Shown one piece after another: positions 1-9,099 of a stretch of 41,486 bases of DNA. Below the pieces are notes generated by a model. It searched no databases and had not been told where the DNA came from. It was given only the letters and a program-made list of their open reading frames with translations. A program made the translations under genes and the position numbers. The number at the start of each line of letters is the position of its first letter. The stretch's first letter is position 1. Source of the DNA: Gemmatimonadota bacterium (GTDB taxonomy: Bacteria; Gemmatimonadota; Gemmatimonadetes; Gemmatimonadales; Gemmatimonadaceae); the NCBI GenBank assembly GCA_021324635.1, contig JAJPIS010000089.1:1-41486 (forward strand). Reading direction: 5' to 3'.

Positions 1-171
1 GCCCGCCGTTCGCCGTTCGGCCCGTCATGCCGCCCGCCGTTCGCCGTTCGGCCCGTCATGCCGCCCGCCGTTCGCCGTTCGGCCCGTCATGCCGCCCGCC
101 GTTCGCCGTTCGGCCCATCATGCCGCCCACCATTCGGCCCATCATGCCGCCCGCCGTTCGGCACATCATCC
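1..171. repeat. 31-bp tandem repeat array at the window edge
   Basis: Four 31-bp units run head to tail (1-31, 32-62, 63-93, 94-124), followed by two shortened units of about 24 and 23 bp (125-148, 149-171). Each full unit contains a doubled GCCGTTC followed by GGCCCRTCATGCC. The first three units are identical and the fourth differs by one base; the last two lack one GCCGTTC copy and carry more changes, so the array decays towards the kinase gene. There are no unique spacers, so it is not a CRISPR array. It lies just downstream of the sensor kinase stop codon. It is probably a VNTR, and its true length is unknown because the window starts inside it. Confidence 0.9.
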
Positions 172-191
172 GCGCCGCGTCCCCGCGGCCC

Positions 192-1925
192 CTACGGTTG
201 TGAATCGAGCGGGGTCGGGTCGAAGGCTTGGACGCGGAGGGTGAAGGTGCTGCCCCCACCCTCGCGGGGTGCGAGCGTGACCGAGCCGCCCTGGGCGGCG
301 GCGAGGCTTCGCGCGATCGAGAGCCCGAGGCCCGCCCCGCCGACGTCGGGTGGCGAGGTCGCGGGGCGGTTGAAGGGCTGAAAGATCCGCTCGCGATCCG
401 CCTCGGCGACGCCGACGCCGCGGTCGGCCACCTCGAATGCGAGCCAGGGTCCGTCGCGGCGGACGGTCAGGTCGACCGGGCAGGCGGGCGGCGAGTACTT
501 GAGCGCGTTCTCGAGCAGGTTCACGAACGCGCGCAGCGTATCGGTGAAGTCGAAGCGCCCGGTGAGTGGCACGCCATCGGCCGGCACGACATGGACGCGC
601 ACCTCGCGGCCGGCCGAGCGGCCACTGATGCGCTGGAGCGCGGCCCCGACGAGATCCTCGGCGTCGTTTGGCACGGGCGGGCGAGAGGGACCGCCCGCCT
701 GGAGGCGCGACAGATCGAGCAGGTTCTCGACGAATCGATTCAGGCGGTCGGCCTCGTCCTCGATCGTGCGGGCCCGCTCATCCCCGGTGCGCGCGATGGC
801 GTTGGCCAGCGCCTTGATCGTCGTCAGCGGCGTCCGGAGATCGTGGGACACCGAGGCGAGCAGGGCATCCTTCAGGCGGTCGGCCTCGCGCAGCGCCCGG
901 GCATGCTCGGCGTCCCCGGCGAGGCGGACGCGCTCGGCGCCGAGCGCCGCGTAGTACGAGAGCGCGCGGAGCACGCGGCGGTTGGCGGCGTCCAGGCGAA
1001 AGACGGGCGTGGCACCGATTCCGACCACGCCGACGACCCGGTCGCGGACCCGGAGCGGCAGATACAGCGCACGCACCGCGATCCCGCTCGGCCCGGGACC
1101 ACCGGCTTTGCTCGGAGCGACGGGGACCTCGACCGCCGCGACATCGCTCCGAAGTGTCCCGGACGCGGCGGAGACGCGCCATGTGCCATCCGCGAGTTGC
1201 GCGGCCTCACCGCCGTGATCGGCCACCCATTGGACGAGGTCCCCGTCAGTGTGCGGTGGTGGAACGCTCGTCGCCTCCCTCCCCTCCCTCCCCTCCCTCC
1301 CGTCCCGATCGGGCGAGCGGTCGCGCGCCGGCGACCGGGCGCCGAGCATCACCGGCGCGCCCTCCCCCGGACGGAGATAGACCTCGCACCACTCGGCATC
1401 GACCGTCGCACGGATCACATCGGCGATCGCCGGCATGGCGTCTTCGGCGCGGACGGCGTTCAGCGTCTCGGCGCCGAGCACCGCGAGACGGTCGATCTCG
1501 GCAGCGCGGGCCCGGGCGATCTCGGCCTGGCGCCTCGCCTGATAGAGGAGTTGCGCCGCCACCGCGCTCGTCCCGAAGAACGCGACCAGCACCAGCCAGT
1601 CCAGCGGGTTGGCGACCAGGATCGTGCCATACGGGGGCAGGAAGAACCAGTCCAGCAGCACGAACGCCGCGCCGGCGAGCCCGAGGCCGAACGCGCGCCC
1701 CATCGAGGCACTCGCGCCCAGCACCACCAGCAAATAGACGAGGGCGACGTGCGCCTCCTGGAGACGCGCGCGGACCGTCAGCATCGCCGCCGTCACGACG
1801 ATGAGGACAGCCATCCAGGCGGCCCCGCGGACCCACTGGGCGTCGAGTCTCCACGTCAGCCGGCGCCCGCGCGATCCCGCGCGATCCCGCGCTCGAGCGG
1901 GTCCGTCGCGCCTCGCTGCGCCCAC
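192..1925 (-). CDS. KdpD-like sensor histidine kinase (short form)
   Basis: Inner-membrane sensor kinase, second gene after its response regulator (27 bp gap). Hydrophobic segments at about residues 35-125 form a DUF4118-like four-helix membrane region like that of KdpD. A GAF-like region follows (about 150-335). The HisKA helix has the phosphoacceptor H361 (SVSHDLRTPL). The ATPase domain has the N box (LLENALKYSP, about 470-479), the G1 box DRGVGV (501-506) and the G2 box GGAGLGLSIA. At 577 residues it is far shorter than E. coli KdpD (about 890) and lacks the N-terminal Kdp sensor and Usp domains. The start is GTG with no strong ribosome binding site, so it could lie further in. A GRE tripeptide repeat (residues 209-217) sits in the GAF region. 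No kdpFABC genes are in view, so a role in potassium control is not shown. Confidence 0.9.
   Translation of the reverse strand: MGAARRDGPARARDRAGSRGRRLTWRLDAQWVRGAAWMAVLIVVTAAMLTVRARLQEAHVALVYLLVVLGASASMGRAFGLGLAGAAFVLLDWFFLPPYGTILVANPLDWLVLVAFFGTSAVAAQLLYQARRQAEIARARAAEIDRLAVLGAETLNAVRAEDAMPAIADVIRATVDAEWCEVYLRPGEGAPVMLGARSPARDRSPDRDGREGREGREATSVPPPHTDGDLVQWVADHGGEAAQLADGTWRVSAASGTLRSDVAAVEVPVAPSKAGGPGPSGIAVRALYLPLRVRDRVVGVVGIGATPVFRLDAANRRVLRALSYYAALGAERVRLAGDAEHARALREADRLKDALLASVSHDLRTPLTTIKALANAIARTGDERARTIEDEADRLNRFVENLLDLSRLQAGGPSRPPVPNDAEDLVGAALQRISGRSAGREVRVHVVPADGVPLTGRFDFTDTLRAFVNLLENALKYSPPACPVDLTVRRDGPWLAFEVADRGVGVAEADRERIFQPFNRPATSPPDVGGAGLGLSIARSLAAAQGGSVTLAPREGGGSTFTLRVQAFDPTPLDSQP
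1275..1301 (-). repeat. 9-bp coding microsatellite in the kinase gene
   Basis: Three tandem 9-bp units read as CCTCCCTCC-type on the plus strand and encode Gly-Arg-Glu three times within the GAF region of the sensor kinase. The unit is a multiple of three, so copy-number change would keep the frame. It is probably a flexible loop. Confidence 0.75.
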
Positions 1926-1952
1926 GGCTCGCGCCCGGTACTGGAGGAGCGG

Positions 1953-2693
1953 CTAGGTACGCGGAGTGCGCTCGAACCGGTACCCGACGCCCGGCTCGGT
2001 GACGATCAGTTGGGGCCGCACGGCATCGGCCTCCAGCTTGCGCCGGAGGCTCCGCACGTAGACGCGCAGGTACTGCTGGGCATCCCCCGAGACATTGCCC
2101 CACACGGCACGAAAGAGCTGCGCATGCGTCATCGTCCGCCCCGCGTGCTCGGTCAGGGCGCGCAGCAGATCCCACTCCGTGCGGGTCAGGTGCACCGACA
2201 CGCCGGCGCGCGAGACCGCCGGCACCGCGAAATCGATCGTGACGCTCCCGATGACGAGCAGTGCGGCCGCGTCCGGGCGCAGCGCCCCCGACGCGCGGCG
2301 CAGTTGCGCACGGACGCGCGCGCGCAGCTCGTCCGAGCTGAAGGGCTTGGTCACGTAGTCGTCGGCGCCGACGTTCAGGAGCGCGATCTTCTCGGCCTCC
2401 GAGTGGCGGGCGGAGAGAATGACGATCGGCACCGCCGTCCGCTGCCGCAGCGATCGGCAGGCCGTCTGCCCGTCGGCGTCCGGCAGACCGAGGTCCAGCA
2501 CGATCAGGTCAGGCCGCTCGGCAATCGCGAGCGCGAGACCACCAGCGCCGGTCCCGGCTTCCAGGACCGTGGTCGTCTCCCCCTCCAGCGCCGACCGGAC
2601 GACCCGCCTGATCTGCGGCTCATCGTCGATGACCAGCACCGTGGTCGGCCGCACGGTGGCGGAGACCGATGACGCCTCTCCGGTGTCATGCAT
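1953..2693 (-). CDS. kdpE: KdpE-like OmpR-family response regulator
   Basis: Two-component response regulator of 246 residues, usual for OmpR/PhoB types (about 225-245). The receiver domain (about 17-133) has the acidic pair D23-D24, the phosphorylation site D67 in IVLDLGLPD, S94 in LSAR and the conserved K116 in TKPF. The C-terminal winged helix (about 145-240) carries the family-typical RRKLE and GVGYRF blocks. The receiver resembles KdpE closely (ALEGE, LRQRTAVPIVILSAR, GADDYVTKPF). It lies directly upstream of the KdpD-like kinase, which is surely its partner. The first 15 residues precede the domain and may be an over-long N-terminus. A -10-like TATCTT lies 8 bases before the ATG. The paralogue-level name is secure; the regulated genes are unknown. 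Confidence 0.92.
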   Translation of the reverse strand: MHDTGEASSVSATVRPTTVLVIDDEPQIRRVVRSALEGETTTVLEAGTGAGGLALAIAERPDLIVLDLGLPDADGQTACRSLRQRTAVPIVILSARHSEAEKIALLNVGADDYVTKPFSSDELRARVRAQLRRASGALRPDAAALLVIGSVTIDFAVPAVSRAGVSVHLTRTEWDLLRALTEHAGRTMTHAQLFRAVWGNVSGDAQQYLRVYVRSLRRKLEADAVRPQLIVTEPGVGYRFERTPRT

Positions 2694-2701
2694 GATCCGC
2701 C

Positions 2702-2707
2702 AAGATA
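2702..2707 (-). promoter_or_regulatory. Possible -10 box for the kdpE-like gene (near-leaderless)
   Basis: TATCTT on the minus strand ends 8 bases before the ATG at 2693. A transcript starting about 7 bases downstream would have almost no leader, and no ribosome binding site is seen before this ATG, which fits leaderless translation. No clear -35 box was found. Confidence 0.35.
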
Positions 2708-2887
2708 GCGTCGGCGACGGGGCTCCGCTGCCGGGGTCGGCTCCGGGGGCCCCGCCGCCCGGTCCGGCTCGTGCCGCGGCGGTCGGGGTTGCCGCCGCGG
2801 AGCGGTGCCGGCGGCGCGGTCGACGGCGGGCGCAGGTACACGGCCAGGCGCACGGTCTGGCACAGCGTTCGCTCTGCGTAGTGCGAT

Positions 2888-3931
2888 ATGCCCATGCGCC
2901 GGTCCACCCCTGTGCTCACCACGCTCGCGATCGCCGGCGCGACGTACGCGCTCCGTGCCGCGCGTCGGCGGCGCCACCCGTTCTGGTTTCGCGGGCGGAC
3001 GGCGCTCATCACCGGCGGCTCGCGCGGGCTCGGACTGGTGCTCGCCCGCCAACTGGCGGCCGCGGGGGCGAACGTGGCGATCTGCGCGCGGGATCCCGAC
3101 GAGGTCGAGCGGGCGCGACGGGACCTGTCGGCCCGCGGGGCGGCCGTCTTCGGGCGGAGCTGTGACATCACGGACCCCGCGCAGGTCGCCACGCTCCTCA
3201 CCGACACCGAGGCGACGCTCGGGCCGGTCGACATCCTGATCAACAACGCCGGCGTCATCCAAGTCGGACCGTTCGACGCAATGACCCTGTCGGACTTCGA
3301 CGAGTCGATGCGCACGCACTTCTGGGGCCCGCTCCATCTGACGCTCGCGGCGCTGCCCGGAATGCGCGCGCGCGGCGGCGGGCGCATCGTGAACATCGCC
3401 TCCATCGGGGGCAAGATCAGCGTGCCGCATCTCCTGCCCTACTGCACGGGCAAGTTCGCCCTTGTCGCGCTGTCGGAGGGATTGCGGGCGGCGCTGGCGA
3501 GGGAGGGCATCGTGGTCACGACCGTGTGCCCCGGTCTCATGCGCACCGGGAGCCCGCGCAACGTGACGGTGAAGGGCGACCACCGCGCGGAGTACGCGTG
3601 GTTCGCGATCGCGGACTCCCTGCCCGTCGGATCGATGAGCGCCGCTCGGGCGGCACGGCGGATCCTGGATGCGTGCCGTTTCGGGCAGGCGGAGGTGTAC
3701 CTCTCCCTGCCGGCCCGCGCCGCGGCGACCCTGCACGGCATCGCGCCCGGACTGACGACCGATGTCCTCGGGCTGGTCGATCGTGCGCTCCCGCGCACGA
3801 CGGCGGGCGGCCGCCGGGGACGCTCCGGCGTCGAGAGCCAATCCGTGCTCGCCCCATCGCCGCTCACCGTCCTGTCCGACCGGGCGGCGCGGCGCAACAA
3901 CGAAATCAGAACCCGGGAGGGTCCGTCATGA
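2888..3931 (+). CDS. Membrane-anchored short-chain dehydrogenase/reductase
   Basis: NAD(P)-dependent SDR oxidoreductase of 347 residues with a hydrophobic N-terminal anchor (about 8-24) followed by basic residues, so the catalytic domain probably faces the cytoplasm. The cofactor-binding glycine motif TGGSRGLG is at 42-49, NNAG at 119-122, and the catalytic S172, Y185 and K189 are all present (Y-C-T-G-K). The C-terminal tail after about 290 is low in conservation. The ATG overlaps nothing upstream and no ribosome binding site is clear. The stop overlaps the next start as ATGA, so the two genes are translationally coupled. The substrate cannot be told; SDRs of this membrane-anchored type often act on lipophilic alcohols or ketones. 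Confidence 0.88.
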   Translation: MPMRRSTPVLTTLAIAGATYALRAARRRRHPFWFRGRTALITGGSRGLGLVLARQLAAAGANVAICARDPDEVERARRDLSARGAAVFGRSCDITDPAQVATLLTDTEATLGPVDILINNAGVIQVGPFDAMTLSDFDESMRTHFWGPLHLTLAALPGMRARGGGRIVNIASIGGKISVPHLLPYCTGKFALVALSEGLRAALAREGIVVTTVCPGLMRTGSPRNVTVKGDHRAEYAWFAIADSLPVGSMSAARAARRILDACRFGQAEVYLSLPARAAATLHGIAPGLTTDVLGLVDRALPRTTAGGRRGRSGVESQSVLAPSPLTVLSDRAARRNNEIRTREGPS

Positions 3932-4635
3932 CCACTGCCACCCGCACGGACACGGCGCTCATCGCCGAGCTCAACGACCTGATCCAACTCGACCACGACG
4001 CCGTGCAGGCCTATAGCCTCGCGCTCAGAGGGCTTCGACGCCGCGAGTACCAGGAGACGGTGCGGCGGTTTCGCGGCGATCACGAGCGCCACATCACGGA
4101 GCTCGCGGGGCTGGTCCGGGACCGGGGTGGCATTCCCGTCCATCTGCCGCACATCCCGACCGGCGCTTTCAAGCTCGCCGTGCAGGCGGCGGGAGCCGCG
4201 GGGGATGACCGGACGGTGATCCTGGCGTTCAAGACCAACGAGCGTCAGGTGCGCGACAAGTACCGCCGCGCGGCGAACCGGCACCAGGCGGGCGATGTGG
4301 CGGACGTCCTGCGTCGGGCCGCAGCCGACGAAGGGGGACACTACACCTGGGCGCTCGAGACCCTCGAGGACCTCGGGATCGCCCGTGACAGCGTCGTCGG
4401 ACGGGCGGGTAGCGTGTTGGAGCGGGGGCATGCCGCCGTGGCCGACGCGGTGGAGGGGGTCGAGCGCCAGGCGATGGAGCGTGTGGAGGGCGTCCGGAGG
4501 GCGTGGTCGGCCCGACGGAATCCGATGCACGGCAAGCGCTGGGCGCGTACGGGTGCCGCGGTCAGCGGCGCCCTCGTCATGGCCGGTGTCGGGATCCTCG
4601 CGGCCCGCCTGCTGCGGACGCGGAAGACCCGGTAA
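3928..4635 (+). CDS. Ferritin-like four-helix protein with C-terminal membrane helix
   Basis: A 235-residue protein. The first about 150 residues look like a DUF2383/PA2169-type ferritin-like helical bundle: the motifs LDHDAVQAY (21-29), DHERHITEL (51-59), E106 and DEGGHY (134-139) are placed as the Glu/His ligands of a di-iron bundle would be. An amphipathic Glu/Arg/Val-rich stretch follows (about 155-195), then a membrane helix (about 209-228) and a basic end. The start is fixed by a good ribosome binding site (GGGAGG at 3915-3920) and by the ATGA overlap with the SDR stop. This family is often linked with stress, but the role here is inference. The longer open frame reaching back to 3526 lies inside the SDR gene and is discarded. 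Confidence 0.82.
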   Translation: MTTATRTDTALIAELNDLIQLDHDAVQAYSLALRGLRRREYQETVRRFRGDHERHITELAGLVRDRGGIPVHLPHIPTGAFKLAVQAAGAAGDDRTVILAFKTNERQVRDKYRRAANRHQAGDVADVLRRAAADEGGHYTWALETLEDLGIARDSVVGRAGSVLERGHAAVADAVEGVERQAMERVEGVRRAWSARRNPMHGKRWARTGAAVSGALVMAGVGILAARLLRTRKTR

Positions 4636-4734
4636 TGCGCCCAGTGCCGGGCCGTCGGTCACGGGGGGCGCGAGGGACGGGCCCCCGGCCGGCGGGAGCG
4701 CCCGCGCTCTCGCCGGCCGCGTGCGGGAGATCGC

Positions 4735-5004
4735 ATGGTTGACATCACCTTTCAGCGACGTGACTACCGGAGTCCCCTGCCCTGGGTCATCGGGGTCATC
4801 GTCGTCCTGCTCCTCATCTGGCTGTTACTGGGGCGCAGTCGCGCGCCGGTGCAGCACCCCGGCAGAGTGAACAGCGTGAGCACCGGCGCGGTGGCCACAC
4901 CACCGGCAGGGAACGCCGCCGCCCCCGCGACATCCGCGAGTCCCACGACACCGGCGAGCCCCGCGACGGGCCCCGGATCCGCGCGAGCGACGCCCGCGCC
5001 GTAA
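4735..5004 (+). CDS. Small single-span membrane protein with Ala/Pro/Thr-rich tail
   Basis: An 89-residue protein with a short charged N-terminus, one hydrophobic helix (about 16-32) and an extracytoplasmic tail very rich in Ala, Pro, Ser, Thr and Gly. A GGGAG element about 6-7 bases before the ATG supports the start. I do not recognise a family. Tails of this kind are usually disordered. It lies between the ferritin-like gene and the ABC permease gene and may be cotranscribed with the former. Confidence 0.55.
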   Translation: MVDITFQRRDYRSPLPWVIGVIVVLLLIWLLLGRSRAPVQHPGRVNSVSTGAVATPPAGNAAAPATSASPTTPASPATGPGSARATPAP

Positions 5005-5030
5005 CCGCGGCCGGGCCGGGGCGCGGTCGC

Positions 5031-5036
5031 TATACT
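5031..5036 (+). promoter_or_regulatory. Possible -10 box for the ABC permease gene (leaderless)
   Basis: TATACT, which stands out in GC-rich sequence, ends 10 bases before the ATG at 5047. Initiation at the usual distance would give a transcript with no or almost no leader. There is no ribosome binding site between it and the ATG. No convincing -35 box is visible. Confidence 0.45.
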
Positions 5037-5046
5037 TTCCGCGCGC

Positions 5047-6804
<1,758 letters not shown>

Positions 6805-6811
6805 GGGTCCC

Positions 6812-8194
6812 GTGGCGACGCTCGCGGTCCCGGCCCTGACCCCCCCGCCCCGCGGCGGCGAGAGCCTGCTCGCCGCGGATGATGTGCGCAAGTACTACGG
6901 CGACGACCGCTCGCCGGTCCTCGACCACGTCAACCTCGAGCTCCGGGACGGGGAATTCGTCGCGCTACTCGGCCCGTCGGGATCGGGCAAGTCGACGCTC
7001 CTGCGCATCATGGCCGGCCTCATGCCGCCGTCGGAGGGACGGGTGCTCGTGCACGGCGAGCCGCTCCAGGGGCCCAATCCGCAGGTCGCCGTGGTCTTTC
7101 AGAGCTTCGCCCTGTTCCCCTGGCTCACGGTGCTCGACAACGTGGAACTGGGGCTCCTGGCGACGCCGCTCCTCCCCGCCGAACGGCACGCCCGGGCCGA
7201 GCAGGCGATCGAGCTGATCGGGCTCGCCGGCTACGAGGAGGCGTTTCCGAAGGAGCTGTCCGGCGGGATGAAGCAGCGCGTCGGCTTTGCGCGCGCCCTG
7301 GTCGTGCATCCGGAGGTCCTCTTCCTCGACGAGCCGTTTTCGGCCCTCGACGTCCTCACGGCAGAGAATCTCCGGGCCGAGCTCCAGGAGCTGTGGGCGG
7401 AGCGGTCGATCCCGACGCGCGCCGTGCTCATCGTGACTCACAACATCGAAGAGGCGGTGACGCTCGCCGACCGCATCGTCGTCTTCGGCGCGAACCCCGG
7501 CCATGTCCGGGTCGAGCTCCGGGGGCTGCCGGCGGCCGAGCGCCACGTCAAGAACGCGACCCGCGCGCACCTCGTCGACACGATCTATCAGATCATGACC
7601 AACCCCGATCAGGACGCGGCAGCCCTGCTCGAGCAGCGCCTGATGGCCGCGTCCCAGGCACCCGGGCGGACGACCGGCGGCGTGCGGGCTCGACGCTACC
7701 AGACGCTGCCGGATGTGAGCATCGACGATCTCACGGGGTTCGTGCAGTACCTGGCGACCGTCGGGGGCCGCGGTCACGTGCACGAGCTGTCGCGCGACCT
7801 CCAGATGCGCGCGGACGACCTGTTGGCCCTCGTCGAGGCCACCGATCTCCTCGGCCTGGCCGATCTCCAGAACCGCACCGTGCTGCTGACGCCGACCGGC
7901 CAGCGCTTCGCCGACGCCGATCTCGACGAGGAGAAGGCGCTGTTCCGGCAGATCGCGATCGAGCAGATCTCGCTGCTGCGCTACATCGTCCGCGAGCTGG
8001 AGACGAGCCCGACCCACACGCTCGAGGCGGAGCGCGTGCTCGACGATCTCGAGCACTCCTTCAGCAGCGAGGAGGCACGGCGCCAGTTCGAGACTGTCGT
8101 CGATTGGGGTCGGTACGCGGAGCTGTTCTCGTACGATGACATCGCCGGCGAGCTGCGACTCGACGAGGAGCACCGCATCACGGCTGACGGCTGA
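6812..8194 (+). CDS. ABC transporter ATPase with C-terminal AAA-associated domain
   Basis: ATP-binding subunit for the preceding permease, 460 residues from the chosen GTG. In that numbering, Walker A GPSGSGKST is at 54-62, the Q-loop glutamine about 97, signature LSGGMKQR at 149-156, Walker B VLFLDEP at 169-175 and the switch histidine about 210. About 150 further residues (about 298-440) match the extra 'AAA-associated' C-terminal domain that some nitrate/sulfonate-type ATPases carry, with winged-helix-like and acidic helical stretches; it may sense substrate or energy state. GTG at 6812 follows GAGGG and lies 7 bases after the permease stop; an ATG at 6770 inside the permease gene is the alternative. 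The 3' end overlaps the convergent glycosidase gene by 17 bases. Confidence 0.9.
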   Translation: MATLAVPALTPPPRGGESLLAADDVRKYYGDDRSPVLDHVNLELRDGEFVALLGPSGSGKSTLLRIMAGLMPPSEGRVLVHGEPLQGPNPQVAVVFQSFALFPWLTVLDNVELGLLATPLLPAERHARAEQAIELIGLAGYEEAFPKELSGGMKQRVGFARALVVHPEVLFLDEPFSALDVLTAENLRAELQELWAERSIPTRAVLIVTHNIEEAVTLADRIVVFGANPGHVRVELRGLPAAERHVKNATRAHLVDTIYQIMTNPDQDAAALLEQRLMAASQAPGRTTGGVRARRYQTLPDVSIDDLTGFVQYLATVGGRGHVHELSRDLQMRADDLLALVEATDLLGLADLQNRTVLLTPTGQRFADADLDEEKALFRQIAIEQISLLRYIVRELETSPTHTLEAERVLDDLEHSFSSEEARRQFETVVDWGRYAELFSYDDIAGELRLDEEHRITADG

Positions 8195-9083
8195 CGGCGA
8201 TCGGCTGGCGCACGTAGCGATCGACCATCGCCTCGGCGAAGTCGGCAAAGGCGGTGAGGTCCTTGGGCGGGCTCGTGTGATGCGGCCGCTTCCCGAGCGA
8301 CGGCGGCGTGAAGCAGAGCGTGACGGTCGTGTCGAACTCGTCGAGCGCCTCCATCTGCCGATCGAACCAGTCCTGCGCGCCGGGCCGATACCAGTCCGCC
8401 CAGCTCAACCCGGTGCGCAGCTTGCGCACGCCGAGCCGGCGCAGCCACGACACCGCCGAGTCGAGGCGGTGATCCTCGAAGTGGAACCACTGACAGATGC
8501 CGAGCGCCGGATCGAACGCCTCGATCGCCGGCTTCGGGCTGCCATCCTCGCGGATGAGTCCCATGTAGAAGTGGCGATAGTATGCGCTGCCCTCCGCCTC
8601 GCGGTGCCGGGTCGTCGCCTCCCAACCGGCCGGGAGGTCGAAGAGGCTGTACCAGAAGATGCGCTCGGCGCGGCCGCGCAGCAGCTCCGCCGTGCGGGTG
8701 ACCCCGAAGACCTGCACCTCGTCCGCTCCGAAGCTCGAGACGCCGACCTCCGTGACCCAGATCGGCAGCGACGTGACGGCGCGGATCTCGGCGAGCTTCT
8801 GCGGCCAGGCGCCGATCGGCCAGTGGTTCCAGTCGAGGGGGAACCCGTGGACGCCGACGATGTCGACCGCGGCCAGGACGCCCTGAGCGTCCATCCGGCG
8901 GATGAATGCCGGGTCGATGGGGGAGATTCCGCCCAGCACGAGCGGCAGCGCCGGTTGCATCGCTCGGACGCGCTCGGACGCGGCGATCGTCATGTGGCTG
9001 AAGTCCGCCCATTCTCGGTCGAGCTCGAAGTCCCAGTGCGACAGATTGTTCGGCTCGTTCCAGAACATCAGGGCTTCGATCAC
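8178..9083 (-). CDS. Beta-xylosidase-like TIM-barrel glycosidase, apparently circularly permuted
   Basis: Last gene of the ten-gene leftward operon, 301 residues. The start is GTG with AGGAG 5 bases upstream, 16 bases after the methyltransferase stop; a longer frame to 9191 runs into the methyltransferase gene and is rejected. The protein opens with FWNEPNN (acid/base E10). It continues with WVTEVG (nucleophile candidate E112), the barrel-closing FWYSLFDLP (143-151) and the dG-PKPA-type end (about 181-186). After that end come strands that normally start such a barrel: LGVRKLRTGLSW (217-228), VTLCFTPP (254-261) and the helix LTAFADFAEAMVDRYV (276-291), which in GH39/GH5-like enzymes directly precedes the W-N-E-P strand. 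No signal peptide is present, so it should act in the cytoplasm, perhaps as a trimming enzyme or transglycosidase. Confidence 0.78.
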   Translation of the reverse strand: MIEALMFWNEPNNLSHWDFELDREWADFSHMTIAASERVRAMQPALPLVLGGISPIDPAFIRRMDAQGVLAAVDIVGVHGFPLDWNHWPIGAWPQKLAEIRAVTSLPIWVTEVGVSSFGADEVQVFGVTRTAELLRGRAERIFWYSLFDLPAGWEATTRHREAEGSAYYRHFYMGLIREDGSPKPAIEAFDPALGICQWFHFEDHRLDSAVSWLRRLGVRKLRTGLSWADWYRPGAQDWFDRQMEALDEFDTTVTLCFTPPSLGKRPHHTSPPKDLTAFADFAEAMVDRYVRQPIAVSRQP

Positions 9084-9099
9084 GCGGGCTCCTGTCGGA

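Noticed and set aside
1-171. CRISPR array
   Set aside because: Repeats are directly adjacent with no spacers, and no cas gene is near.
228-2672. 814-codon open frame on the plus strand across the kinase and regulator genes
   Set aside because: It is antisense to two well-supported genes and its translation is Arg/Gly/Asp-rich with no domain. Such long shadows are expected at this GC content.
2858-2873. Sigma-54-type promoter (TGGCAC, then TCGCT at -12) before the SDR gene
   Set aside because: The GG and GC doublets have the right spacing, but two consensus bases differ, the predicted start would lie almost on the ATG, and no enhancer-binding regulator is near.
4634-4742. Small ORF beginning at the ferritin-like gene stop (TAATG)
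   Set aside because: Its translation is Arg/Pro/Gly-rich without features, and it overlaps the better-supported small membrane protein gene.
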